Source of the DNA: Gammaproteobacteria bacterium
Lineage (GTDB): Bacteria; Pseudomonadota; Gammaproteobacteria; VBWC01
Length of the DNA: 64,000 nucleotides
Direction: 5' to 3'
Assembly (NCBI GenBank): GCA_006218035.1
Contig: VBWC01000014.1
Location: 1 to 64,000, forward strand
Part shown: in pieces, positions 7,665-16,349 of the stretch
Layout of the letters: the number at the start of each line of letters is the position of its first letter
How positions within the stretch are numbered: the first letter of the stretch is position 1
The notes under the pieces: generated by a model
Database searches by the model: none
Told to the model about the DNA's origin: nothing
The model's input: only the letters and a program-made list of their open reading frames with translations
Position numbers and translations under genes: made by a program

Positions 7665-9956
7665 CTACCCAACCAAGGCATTTGGATCAAGGTTCGTATC
7701 GCCCACCAACACACCCAGTTCGGGATGATAAAGCGCATCCGACGTTTGTGCGTACATGTCCGGATATTCCTCGCGCACATCGCCGTTGCCCAGCAGTTTC
7801 TTGAATTGGTATTCCGGCAGCGACACCGTGTAACGCTGAAGCTTGCGCATGAGCCAGCGTTCCGGGCCTCCTTTCTTTAATCTGCCGATCAACGCGGGGC
7901 TGTCGCCGTAGCGCACGATTACGCTGCGATAGCCGGATTCGTCGATCAACTGGAAGCGTTGCGCGGCAGTACGGAATTGCACTTTCAATTGATCGTCGCC
8001 TTGCCCATCAGGTTTCAACAAGCCTTCAATACCCTGCTTATCCAGCGATGGCGCTTTCCAATAGAGTTGCTCGAAGTAGCTTTGAAATAATTCCCGCCGC
8101 AGCGGATTCTCGTGTGACTCAAACAGCAAAGACACGGTTGTTTCCGCCGCACGGCGTAAATGGCCCGGCGGTGCCGGCTTGGGCGGTACGAACACGAACA
8201 CCTCACCGCGTTCCAGGTTGCCCTCGCGGTTGCACCGGCCCGCCGCCTGCGCGATGGAGTCGAGACCGGCCAACGCGCGGTATACCACCGGGAAGTCCAC
8301 ATCCACGCCCGCCTCGACAAGCTGCGTGCTCACCACGCGCACGACCTCGCCCGTGCTCAATCGCCGTTTGATGTCGACAATGACGCGCGAGCGATGTTCG
8401 CCGCACATCAGCGCCGACAAGTGCACCGAGCCTTTGGGCAGGCGGTGATGCAGCTCACGCGCGTCAGCACGGGAGTTAACCACTGTCAACACGGATTCGT
8501 GTGCTTGCATGCGCTCTGCAATCTCATCCCAACTTTTTGTCTGGTGCAGGTCTTCGGGTAACTCGACAGTCACTCGCTCCAAATCGCGGTAGAGCGAATC
8601 GGGGTCGCGGACAATTTCGCGCACACCGTCCAGCCCCTTGAAGGTCCAGCCAAAACCGCTGCGACTATTCAGGGCGGGCTGCGTCGCCGTGGAAAGAACG
8701 AACGTCACACCATAATGCTGCGCGAGAAGATTCATCACCGTCAGAATGGGTTGCAAGAATTCGGGTGGCAATAATTGCGCCTCATCTAGAACCACCACGC
8801 TGTTGACGATGTTGTGCAGCTTTCGGCAACGGCTGGTTCTGGCCGCGAACAAGGACTCGAAGAACTGCACGTTGGTAGTAACGATGATGGGCGCGTCCCA
8901 GTTTTCGGTCGCTAGGCGGCTCTTCACGGTTTCTTTGTCCGGATCGAGGTTGCTGTGATGTTCCACCACCGCGTCGGGAAAGATCGCGCGGAATATATTG
9001 GCCGTCTGTTCGATAATGCTGGTGTACGGAATGACATAAATCACGCGACGTTTCTTCACAGAAAGTTTGCTGTGGTGCTCAGCACGCTCTAAAGCCACCG
9101 CATGTTCTAGCGCGAACGCCAGACTGGACAGCGTCTTGCCACCGCCGGTCGGAACAGTCAGCGAGAACATGCCGGGCGCATCGTTCGCTTTTTCGCGACA
9201 CTGGCGCAACACCTCGGCGCGGATGCGGTTCACTTGGGTGGGTGCGGCGCCGGAAAAATTCTCGTTCATGTGAGAATTGAATCGCCGTAACAACTCTTCA
9301 ACCGCCGGATACCCGACGCGTTGTGACGCCTTGTCCTCATCCATGAACGTTTCGGTATCGAGAAAATCTGCGTCCACTAAACACGAAAACAGCATCCGCA
9401 CCCAAAGTGCAAATCCGTCAGATTTGCCCACGGGCGGGCTAGCCGGTTTGGTTTGCGCGAGAATCGCTTGCGGTATCGGCTGACTGAGCGCGCGTTCCAA
9501 GTGACTTTTATCGCCCAGCCGTGCATTCAATGCCGCACCGCCGGTTTCGCCCGAATGCCAATCTGGCAATCCCGCATGATGCCCGGCGATGAGGTACGCC
9601 AAGATGCGGCCATGCACACCGAATTGCCCCACCGCGTGCACTGCCCCGGCGGTGGAGTGGTCCACACGGCCGACCGGACCTTCAAGATGCGCGTCGGGGT
9701 CGTAGCCGCTGACGGATTTGATGCGCCGCTGGAATTCCTTGCTGTATTTCCCGAGGTCATGCCACAACCCAGCAACGTGTGCCCAGTCTGCGCTGCCAAA
9801 GACTTGTCCAAACTCAGCGGCTAACCGGGCGACATGTTGGAGATGATCGCGCAAGTCGTGTATCACGAATTCATCGGCTTCGCTCAGGCGTACATGCGCG
9901 ATAAACGGTTCGGCGCCGCCGCACGTTGAGCTTTCGTCGCCCGGCTGAGGGTCCAT
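7665..9956 (-). CDS. cas3: CRISPR helicase-nuclease Cas3 (HD plus SF2 helicase)
   Basis: The 763-aa effector nicks and degrades target DNA after recruitment by Cascade. The HD nuclease domain comes first: HDLGK at residues 66-70 and AGHHAGL around 124-130. Then come Walker A PTGGGKT (269-275), DEAQ (391-394) and the motif VI region DSIAQAAGRCNREG. The ATG has AAGGACGG about 8 bases upstream. It is the first cas gene of the operon. The 83-bp gap to the WYL gene upstream has no obvious sigma-70 promoter, so co-transcription with the regulator is possible. Confidence 0.97.
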   Translation of the reverse strand: MDPQPGDESSTCGGAEPFIAHVRLSEADEFVIHDLRDHLQHVARLAAEFGQVFGSADWAHVAGLWHDLGKYSKEFQRRIKSVSGYDPDAHLEGPVGRVDHSTAGAVHAVGQFGVHGRILAYLIAGHHAGLPDWHSGETGGAALNARLGDKSHLERALSQPIPQAILAQTKPASPPVGKSDGFALWVRMLFSCLVDADFLDTETFMDEDKASQRVGYPAVEELLRRFNSHMNENFSGAAPTQVNRIRAEVLRQCREKANDAPGMFSLTVPTGGGKTLSSLAFALEHAVALERAEHHSKLSVKKRRVIYVIPYTSIIEQTANIFRAIFPDAVVEHHSNLDPDKETVKSRLATENWDAPIIVTTNVQFFESLFAARTSRCRKLHNIVNSVVVLDEAQLLPPEFLQPILTVMNLLAQHYGVTFVLSTATQPALNSRSGFGWTFKGLDGVREIVRDPDSLYRDLERVTVELPEDLHQTKSWDEIAERMQAHESVLTVVNSRADARELHHRLPKGSVHLSALMCGEHRSRVIVDIKRRLSTGEVVRVVSTQLVEAGVDVDFPVVYRALAGLDSIAQAAGRCNREGNLERGEVFVFVPPKPAPPGHLRRAAETTVSLLFESHENPLRRELFQSYFEQLYWKAPSLDKQGIEGLLKPDGQGDDQLKVQFRTAAQRFQLIDESGYRSVIVRYGDSPALIGRLKKGGPERWLMRKLQRYTVSLPEYQFKKLLGNGDVREEYPDMYAQTSDALYHPELGVLVGDTNLDPNALVG

Positions 9957-10039
9957 CGGGTTACCGTCCTTAACTTTGGTGGAAACAGACTTCTACCACA
10001 CCAACCCGGTCAAAACGTGACCAGGCGCAATTGTGTTTC

Positions 10040-11011
10040 TTATCCCGAGTAAACCGCTGCGGTTTCTTTCGCCAGATTACTCACGTGAGTGCGCAGGGTT
10101 TTGGGGCCGATGACTTCTACCTCGGGCCCGTAGCGTAAAATGTCGCCGGCGAGTTCGCGCGGGTCGCTGTAGGGCACGCGCAGTTCGTAGCCGCCGCTCT
10201 TCAGCACCTTGCCGTGTTGTTGCGGGTGCCACTGCTCGTCGGCGACCCAGCGCGCGGCCGATGGCGTGAAGCGCAGCACGGCGGTCGCCTTGGGCGCGCC
10301 GGCGAAGATGCCGTACGACGAGGCGACGTGGCCGTCCAGTCGCTGGTCGCTGATGTCTTTTGCCGCGTCGTCGAGTATGACGACGGGATGCAACCGGTCC
10401 AGCGAGAACGTGCGCAATCCGTTGCTGTTATGACACCACGCGTCGAGATACCAGTTGGCGCGGTAGTACACGAGGCGCTGCGGCGAGACGGTGCGCTCCG
10501 TGGTCTGGTCACGCGCGCGGCCGTGATAGAGCAGGCGCAGGCGCTTTCGTTCGAGCAGGGCTGACGTGATCTTGCGGAAGTGCTCGATGTTCACCGGCCG
10601 CGCGGCCATCTGCACGATGCGCACGCGCCGGTCGAGTTCGGGATGGCCGATCGGTTCTTTCGCGATCAGCGCGGCGACGCGCTGGCGGATCGGTTCGATG
10701 TATTCATCGAGCACGCCGGGTTGCAGGTCCGAAAGCAGCCGGTAGGAAACCATTAGCGCGTAGAGTTCGTCGACGGAAAACCACAGACCGGGCAGTTCGC
10801 AGAGGTTGTCGTCATCCTTGCGGCATAGCCAGCCACGGCGTTTGATGTCGTATTCCAGCGGCATGTGCATCCGGTCGCGTAAAACGTTGATCGTCCGGCG
10901 CACGGTTTTTTCGGAGCATTCCAGTTCTTCCCTGATTCGCTTTAACGGTACCGGCTGGCGCGCCCGGCGCAGCAGGTGGTCGAGCGCGATAACGCGATCA
11001 ACTTTTTTCAT
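10040..11011 (-). CDS. WYL-domain transcriptional regulator, likely controlling the cas operon
   Basis: The 323-aa product has an N-terminal winged helix-turn-helix (PLKRIRELECSEKTVRR-like region, residues about 20-60) followed by the WYL ligand-binding domain (VYYRANWYLDAWCHNSNGLR with FSLDRLHPV). WYL proteins often sit beside CRISPR and other defence operons and act as repressors or activators that sense nucleic-acid ligands. It is upstream of cas3 and on the same strand. The ATG at 11011 was chosen because the frame further upstream offers only a TTG. Regulation of the cas genes is inferred from position. Confidence 0.88.
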   Translation of the reverse strand: MKKVDRVIALDHLLRRARQPVPLKRIREELECSEKTVRRTINVLRDRMHMPLEYDIKRRGWLCRKDDDNLCELPGLWFSVDELYALMVSYRLLSDLQPGVLDEYIEPIRQRVAALIAKEPIGHPELDRRVRIVQMAARPVNIEHFRKITSALLERKRLRLLYHGRARDQTTERTVSPQRLVYYRANWYLDAWCHNSNGLRTFSLDRLHPVVILDDAAKDISDQRLDGHVASSYGIFAGAPKATAVLRFTPSAARWVADEQWHPQQHGKVLKSGGYELRVPYSDPRELAGDILRYGPEVEVIGPKTLRTHVSNLAKETAAVYSG

Positions 11012-11152
11012 GAGCAGCCCCGGCGCAGGATTACCATGCACAGGCAACTGTACCGATGATGGTCTGCACTCGCTGAAACGGGTTCGCGAACAGGTTTCTT
11101 CATCTTCGCCTTTCCCTCGGCTGTACTGCTTTTAAAAAAGCTCTGATGTGTC

Positions 11153-11255
11153 GTCATTCCGGGCGGAGCGTAGCGGAGACCCGGAATCCAGTGCTTTTGA
11201 AACAGTGTGTTACTGGATTCCCGCGAAGTTTATGCCCGGAGGGTGCGGGAATGAC
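11153..11255 (+). repeat. Dispersed palindromic intergenic element, copy A
   Basis: The element runs from GTCATTCCGGGCGGAGCG to GCGGGAATGAC. Its GTCATTCC/GGAATGAC ends and ACCCGGAATCCAG / CTGGATTCCCGCG internal arms form two nested inverted repeats. A near-identical copy in opposite orientation is at 32487-32583. It looks like a REP/MITE-type non-coding repeat. Confidence 0.85.
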
Positions 11256-11286
11256 AACAAGGGAGACTCTGAATAAGAGGTTTCTT

Positions 11287-11374
11287 GTCATTTCGACCGT
11301 AGGGAGAAATCTCGATGTGATTGAACGGCCTCGCGTCTTTGACCGAGAAGATTTCTCGCTTCGCTCGAAATGAC
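11287..11374. repeat. Second palindromic element, GTCATTTCGA type
   Basis: The 88-bp element is bounded by GTCATTTCGA and TCGAAATGAC with inner arms GAGAAATCT and AGATTTCTC. It resembles, but differs from, the neighbouring GTCATTCC element. It is non-coding, and no second copy was found in the window. Confidence 0.75.
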
Positions 11375-11586
11375 ACTTGATCAGAGCCTCCCAAGATGAT
11401 TAATCAGAGTTTCCTTAAGCATTGTATGCACTCGCATGGCTGCCGGGAAAGGATTTGCCGGGGATGCATGGCAAACCGGTGCGGGCGGTACGCACCGCGG
11501 ACGGCGCTCAACCGCGCCGGGCATCTTTCGGACATAATGCGCCATGGTATGGAGACGCCACATGGTCGCACGATTTTCCCGCCGGC

Positions 11587-12123
11587 CTACGGGTCGCGGC
11601 GTTCGTACTGCTTCTTGGTATCGAAGGTTTTCGTCAGATCGCTTTTGATTTCCGGATTGCGGTTCCGGGCCCGCCGATCTTTGCTGCGCCGCTTGAAGAC
11701 AGCGAATACCAGTAACACCAAGGCCATCGCCAGCAACACGCACCCGGCGCCGGCCAGCGCCAGCGCCGGCCATATCAGCAACCAGTAGCGGCTGACGCGG
11801 GCGCCCTCGGCATAACCCGCGTGGTAAACCACCGGCGTGTTCTGCCCGACATCGAACAGCGATTCAAAGTAGCCGATGCCCTCGGCAATCATCTGTTCGC
11901 CATCCGGGCCGACAAAACGCACCATGATAAAACCCTGCGCGGGAGGCGCCAGCGGCACGCCCGGCCACAGGCCTTTCCTGTCCGGATTGTTATCCAGACT
12001 CTTGGCAACGATGACGCCGATGGCACGCTCGCCGGTAAACAGCAATCCGAGCTCCTCGCGCGACACGATCGCTGCCGCAACTATCAGCGCAAAACCGATT
12101 AACCCCACGATACGGTGCATCAT
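11587..12123 (-). CDS. DUF3592-like membrane protein
   Basis: The 178-aa product has an N-terminal membrane segment (residues about 4-20), an extracytoplasmic middle with NTPVVYHAGYAEGARVSRYW, a second hydrophobic stretch (about 112-143) and a basic C-terminal tail rich in Lys and Arg. The VVY..GY...ARV pattern before a membrane helix is that of DUF3592 proteins, whose function is unknown. It is a single gene between palindromic elements. GGACAGG precedes the ATG. Confidence 0.65.
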   Translation of the reverse strand: MMHRIVGLIGFALIVAAAIVSREELGLLFTGERAIGVIVAKSLDNNPDRKGLWPGVPLAPPAQGFIMVRFVGPDGEQMIAEGIGYFESLFDVGQNTPVVYHAGYAEGARVSRYWLLIWPALALAGAGCVLLAMALVLLVFAVFKRRSKDRRARNRNPEIKSDLTKTFDTKKQYERRDP

Positions 12124-12195
12124 GAAACCTGTCCCTCAATAACGCGCCTGCCGACGGGCGCGCATGCGGATTCGGCGAAATCCCCGCCAGGGAAG

Positions 12196-12260
12196 CTCTG
12201 ATTAATTTCTTGTTCGTCATTCCCGCGCAGGCGGGGGGCCGGAATGACGACATATCAGAG
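12196..12260. repeat. Short palindromic element bounded by CTCTGAT / ATCAGAG
   Basis: A hairpin, GTCATTCCCGCGCAGG to GGAATGAC (12216-12248), lies between terminal inverted CTCTGAT (12196-12202) and ATCAGAG (12254-12260). The ends GTCATTCC/GGAATGAC are shared with elements at 11153 and 32487, so this is a short relative of the same family. Confidence 0.75.
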
Positions 12261-12308
12261 GCACCCTAGAATCTGCCACAAAAAGTCCTGTTGTTGCACG
12301 GAAATTTG

Positions 12309-12337
12309 TTGACTTCACCTGAGCGGCGAACTCTAAT
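12309..12337 (+). promoter_or_regulatory. Sigma-70-type promoter for the mamC-like gene
   Basis: TTGACT (12309-12314), a 17-bp spacer, then TCTAAT (12332-12337). It lies about 105 bp before the only plus-strand gene in this stretch. Confidence 0.6.
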
Positions 12338-12442
12338 GGCGGGCATACTCGAAATAACCTGCAGTGTGGCACTACCGGCACGCGCGTCCAGCAGTTGCGC
12401 ACTTGATCGACAAATTCTCTAGGACCAAGAAGGGGAATCAGC

Positions 12443-12805
12443 ATGGCATTTCAACTAGCTCCATTTCTTGCACAGTCTGTTCCAGGCGTCGGTCTTCTCG
12501 GCGCGATCGTTGGCGGATCGGCGGCGCTGGCAAAGAATTACAAGGACTATAAAAAGGGCACGGTAGACGCGAAGCACGCCTCGGTGGATGTCGGCAAGGA
12601 AACTGCGGGCGCCGGCATGGCGACGGCGGTCAGTGCCGCGGCAGTCGGCGTGGTCGGCGGCGGGCTGGCGGTGTCACTGGTCACCGCACTGGCGGTTGCA
12701 ACGGGCGCCAAATATGTCTGGGACCGCTCGATGGAACAGGTCGATGTGATCGCCGCAAAACACAAAAAAGAAGATCCCTTCGAAGAAGCGCTGGACGTCG
12801 AATAG
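12443..12805 (+). CDS. MamC (Mms13)-like magnetosome protein homologue, orphan
   Basis: The 120-aa protein matches the MamC layout. It opens MAFQLAPFLAQSVPGVG, has a first hydrophobic helix (LLGAIVGGSAALAKN), a charged loop (about residues 32-55, ending DVGKETAGAG), a second hydrophobic helix (VGVVGGGLAVSLVTALAVATGAKYVW), and an acidic tail. In magnetotactic bacteria MamC is an abundant magnetosome-membrane protein whose loop contacts magnetite. The acidic pair reported as important there is spaced i, i+4; here the first position appears to be His and the second (Asp) is kept. AAGGGG precedes the ATG. Its own promoter and terminator make it monocistronic. No other mam or mms gene is in the window. 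Homology is clear; a role in biomineralisation is not. Confidence 0.85.
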   Translation: MAFQLAPFLAQSVPGVGLLGAIVGGSAALAKNYKDYKKGTVDAKHASVDVGKETAGAGMATAVSAAAVGVVGGGLAVSLVTALAVATGAKYVWDRSMEQVDVIAAKHKKEDPFEEALDVE

Positions 12806-12846
12806 TCCAGACCCGGCAGTCAACTCGGCCGGTCAGTGATCACGCC

Positions 12847-12888
12847 AACGCCCGGTCGCGCACCTCTGCTGCCGGGCGTTTTGTTTTT
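12847..12888 (+). terminator. Rho-independent terminator after the mamC-like gene
   Basis: Stem AACGCCCGG (12847-12855) pairs with CCGGGCGTT (12872-12880), followed by TTGTTTTT. It lies 42 bp after the stop codon. Confidence 0.85.
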
Positions 12889-12920
12889 AATCCACGACGT
12901 GTCGCGTACGCGATATCGAT

Positions 12921-15824
12921 TCAATGCACCGGCGGACAGTCCAGCGTGCGCATCGGGTGCTTGCTTGCCCAAATGTCGACTGCTTCCGCCGGCAACGGAC
13001 CACTGATGGCATAGCCCTGCGCCTCGTCGCAGCCTTCGTCGCGTAATATGTCGAGGACGGCGCGGGACTCGACGCCCTCGGCGACCACGCGCAAGCCGAG
13101 ATTGTGCGCCAGATTGATCGTGGATCTGACAATAATCGCGTCCTGCTCGCTTTCCAGCATACTGGAAACAAACGTCAGATCAATCTTGATGGTCTGTATC
13201 GGCAGCTGCTTGAGATAGGCGAGCGACGAATAGCCCGTACCGAAATCGTCGATCGTCAGCCTGATGCCCATCGCGTTTATCCGTTTCAATATTTCGAGCG
13301 CGCGTATCGGCTCGCTGATAAAGGCGCTCTCGGTGATTTCGAGTTCCAGGTGTTCCGGTGCCACGCCGTGTTTGTCGAGCAACCGCTCCAGTTCATCCAC
13401 GCAGCTTTCGTCGATGAGATTACGCACGGAAAGATTGACTGCGACGGGCACCACCACGCCGGCCGAGCGCCATCTGTTGAATTCCGCCAGCGCGTTATCC
13501 AGCACCCAGAACGTCAGCGGCCGGATCAGCTCGCCCATTTCTGCCAACGGCACGAAGTGGCCTGGTAAGAACAGCCCGTGCACGGGGTGCTGCCACCGCA
13601 CCAACGCCTCGAAACCGGCGACACGACCGAGCGACAGATCGAGCTTCGGCTGGAAATGGAGTACCAGCTGGTTTTCACGTATCGCATTGCTCAGCTCGGT
13701 AAACAGCGCCAAACGACGTGGCGAATGCGGGTCATAATCGGGCGAATACACCGCACAACCGGCGACATTCTGTTTCGCCCAGTACATGGCAACATCCGCG
13801 CACCGCAGCAATGAGCTGGCGTTTTCGCCATGCTCGGGGAAAACCGCGATGCCGATGCTGGCGCCGGTCTCGATCTTGAATCCGTCCAGATCAAACGGCT
13901 GCCTGACCACCTCCGCCACTATGTCCGCCAGTCGATACAGATCGGTTCCCTGGTGGATACCGGTAAGCAGTATCGCGAACTCGTCACCGCCCAGCCGCGC
14001 TACCTGCACCGGCCAGTTATCGAGCATGTCGTTGAGACGCGGACCGACCTGTTTGAGCAGCACGTCGCCCGCGTGGTGGCCCAGCGTATCGTTGATTTCC
14101 TTGAAACGGTCAAGATCAAGCAGAAACAGCGCGACCCGTGTCTGCGTCTGTTGTGCCGCGGCAATCGCGGCGTCGATGCTCGTGTAAAGGAGTTGCCGAT
14201 TCGGCAGATTCGTCAGGGAATCGTGGGTGGCCTGGTACTCGAGCGCCTCGACGTGGGCCCTCCGATCGGTAATATCCCGGCTGCTGACCGTCAGCGCAAT
14301 CACCTTGCCGTCCCGCAGCACCGGGCCAACATGATTCTCATAACTGATGCTGTGGCTGTTGACGAGGTAATCAATCTCAAAGAATCCCGGCTGACCGGTG
14401 TTGACCACGTCCTGATAGCATTGCTGCATCAGCGGACGCTGCGCAGGGCTGACCCAGTCGTACACGGAGGTACCGACCACCTGTTCGACGGTCAGGTCCG
14501 GGACGGTGTGATTGATAAACAGGATTTGGCCGCTGGTATCCAGCAACATCACATGATCCGGCGTACTCTGCGTGATCGAGCGCCATTTCGCCTCCGAAAC
14601 GCGCAGCGCGTTTTCCGCGATCTTGCGCTCGGTGATATCCATGACGACGCCGACCATCCGGACCGGCTTGCCGTGTTCGTTACGGTGCACCTCACCCTTG
14701 CCCATCAACCAGTGCACCGCGCCGTCCGGCCAGTGGATACGATGCTCGACACCATAGGGCTCGCCGCGCTCGAGCGCCGCGACAAGTGCCGCATCGAGCA
14801 CCGGTAGATCGTCCGGCACGATCAGCGCGCGATACGCGGCATAGGTACCGTTGAAACTTCCCGGCGCCATGCCGAACACCGCGGCGACACCGTCCGACCA
14901 CTGCACGCCGTTCGTTTCGATATTCCATTCCCACGTGCCCATGCCGGCCGCGTTCAGGGCCGTGCGCAGCAACTGTTCGCTGTGCCGCAGCGCGTCACCG
15001 GCCGTTTTGCGCTCGGTAACGTCCTGAACCGTGCCGAACATCCCGACGGTGTCCCCGGCTTCGTTACGAATGAACTCGCCCTCCGCCCAGACCGTCCGTA
15101 TCGCACCGTCCGGCCAGACGATGCGATATTCAAGCGGCGCGACCCGACGTTCGGCAAGCACCGCGTATTGCGCATCGAGAATCTTGTCGCGATCGTCCGG
15201 GTGAACGGCCTTTTCGAGCACGCACTCGACGGTGCCGTCGAATTCATCCTTCGGCAGCCGATGAATCCGGTGCATTTCGTCCGACCAGGTGAAGGTATCG
15301 GTCGCGAAGTCCCACCACCAGCTGCCGATATGCGCCAGCGCCTGCGAACGTGCCAGAATTGCTTCGTTGCGTATCAGCGCGTCTTCGGCGGCTTTCCGGT
15401 CGTGAATATCGCGGCCAACCGATTGCAGCTCGATGATTTCGCCGTGGTCGTTGAAAAAGGCGCGATCGGCCCATTGCTGCCAGCGCCATTCGCCATGGGC
15501 ATTGATGGCCTGATGCTCGTCGACGGCCACCGGGTTCTGCGGCGTCAGTGCCGCCAGCTTCTGGCGCAGACGCTGCTGATGTTCCGGCAGGATCAGTGGA
15601 AAAAAACTGGTGCCGATCACCTTGTCACGGCGGATGCCGAAGTACCGGCAATAACTTTCGTTGACGAAGGTACGGGTACCGTCCGGTAGCCAGCGCACAA
15701 TGAACTCCGTCTGGTCTTCGACGATTGACCGGTAGCGCGCTTCATCGGACAAGGAGTTATCGTCCGCGGCACGGCGCGTACGGGCTTTCGGCTTGCTGCG
15801 TGTCGTGGTCTTCCGCTTGGGCAT
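12921..15824 (-). CDS. Multi-PAS GGDEF-EAL protein (c-di-GMP turnover)
   Basis: The 967-aa cytoplasmic protein has a basic N-terminus (KRKTTTRSKPKARTRR) and four PAS/PAC units (about 27-150, 160-285, 285-410, 415-540). A GGDEF domain follows with an intact GGDEF near residue 609, then an EAL domain with FEALVRW near 737 and DDFGTGYSS downstream. Both catalytic signatures look intact, so synthesis, hydrolysis or both are possible. No membrane segment is visible, so the PAS domains probably sense an intracellular cue. It is transcribed alone, toward the mamC-like gene, with weak start context. Confidence 0.93.
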   Translation of the reverse strand: MPKRKTTTRSKPKARTRRAADDNSLSDEARYRSIVEDQTEFIVRWLPDGTRTFVNESYCRYFGIRRDKVIGTSFFPLILPEHQQRLRQKLAALTPQNPVAVDEHQAINAHGEWRWQQWADRAFFNDHGEIIELQSVGRDIHDRKAAEDALIRNEAILARSQALAHIGSWWWDFATDTFTWSDEMHRIHRLPKDEFDGTVECVLEKAVHPDDRDKILDAQYAVLAERRVAPLEYRIVWPDGAIRTVWAEGEFIRNEAGDTVGMFGTVQDVTERKTAGDALRHSEQLLRTALNAAGMGTWEWNIETNGVQWSDGVAAVFGMAPGSFNGTYAAYRALIVPDDLPVLDAALVAALERGEPYGVEHRIHWPDGAVHWLMGKGEVHRNEHGKPVRMVGVVMDITERKIAENALRVSEAKWRSITQSTPDHVMLLDTSGQILFINHTVPDLTVEQVVGTSVYDWVSPAQRPLMQQCYQDVVNTGQPGFFEIDYLVNSHSISYENHVGPVLRDGKVIALTVSSRDITDRRAHVEALEYQATHDSLTNLPNRQLLYTSIDAAIAAAQQTQTRVALFLLDLDRFKEINDTLGHHAGDVLLKQVGPRLNDMLDNWPVQVARLGGDEFAILLTGIHQGTDLYRLADIVAEVVRQPFDLDGFKIETGASIGIAVFPEHGENASSLLRCADVAMYWAKQNVAGCAVYSPDYDPHSPRRLALFTELSNAIRENQLVLHFQPKLDLSLGRVAGFEALVRWQHPVHGLFLPGHFVPLAEMGELIRPLTFWVLDNALAEFNRWRSAGVVVPVAVNLSVRNLIDESCVDELERLLDKHGVAPEHLELEITESAFISEPIRALEILKRINAMGIRLTIDDFGTGYSSLAYLKQLPIQTIKIDLTFVSSMLESEQDAIIVRSTINLAHNLGLRVVAEGVESRAVLDILRDEGCDEAQGYAISGPLPAEAVDIWASKHPMRTLDCPPVH

Positions 15825-16006
15825 CAGGTATCAGACGGGAAACATACAAGAGACGCAGTATAGGGGTAAATTACGCGCGCTGCCAAGGCGTCGGCGGTCA
15901 CTGGTAGCAGCAGTAAAATCCCGACGAAATTGATCAACCGATGGGAAGAACGGAGCGTAACAAATTTACCAATGAACAGCATCCAACCGGGACAGTAATC
16001 GGTTGC

Positions 16007-16330
16007 TCAGACGTTAAAGCTTTCGCCACAGCCACACTCGTCCTTGACGTTCGGATTCTTGAACGTGAAGCGTTCATTCAAACCATCCCGGGTAAAATCC
16101 AGCACCGTACCGTCAATATAGGTCAGCGCCTGCTTGTCGACGATTACCTTCACACCGTGGTTTTCATAGACGAGATCTTCCGCGCCGATCTCGTCGGCGT
16201 AATCAAGCACGTAGGCGAAGCCTGCGCATCCGACGGTCTTCACGCCAACGCGCAGACCGGCACCCTTGCCGCGCCGGGCCAGTACTTTCTGCACATGCTG
16301 CGCCGCCGCAGCTGTTATCGTTACCGCCAT
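16007..16330 (-). CDS. iscA: A-type iron-sulfur carrier IscA
   Basis: The 107-aa protein has the three cluster-binding cysteines Cys35 (VGCAGF), Cys99 and Cys101 (DECGCGESF), at the same positions and length as E. coli IscA; the ending [12 protein letters not shown] separates it from ErpA and SufA. It carries or inserts Fe-S clusters. It lies 19 bp after iscS as the last gene of the short isc operon; no iscU follows iscS. The next gene downstream is a c-di-GMP protein. Confidence 0.93.
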   Translation of the reverse strand: MAVTITAAAAQHVQKVLARRGKGAGLRVGVKTVGCAGFAYVLDYADEIGAEDLVYENHGVKVIVDKQALTYIDGTVLDFTRDGLNERFTFKNPNVKDECGCGESFNV

Positions 16331-16349
16331 AATCCTCTCCTCGTTCGCA

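Larger units (their letters stand above)
11012..11586. other. 575-bp intergenic region with two palindromic elements
   Basis: No gene was recognised. It holds two dispersed hairpin elements (11153-11255 and 11287-11374). Short CTCTGAT / ATCAGAG motifs flank them (for example 11141-11147, and near 11380 and 11400). The rest, 11410-11586, shows no convincing coding or RNA signal. Confidence 0.6.
12124..12442. other. Intergenic region with palindromic element and the mamC-like promoter
   Basis: The 319 bp between the divergent DUF3592-like and MamC-like genes contain the 65-bp hairpin element at 12196-12260 and a good sigma-70 promoter at 12309-12337. A roughly 100-base untranslated leader precedes the mamC-like ATG. 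No coding sequence was seen. Confidence 0.7.

Noticed and set aside
9957-10039. Strong cas operon promoter
   Set aside because: A TTGACC hexamer is present, but no -10 at usable spacing was found, so no promoter was annotated.
13830-14807. 325-aa plus-strand reading frame inside the PAS-GGDEF-EAL gene
   Set aside because: Antisense shadow; the minus-strand gene has intact catalytic motifs through this stretch.
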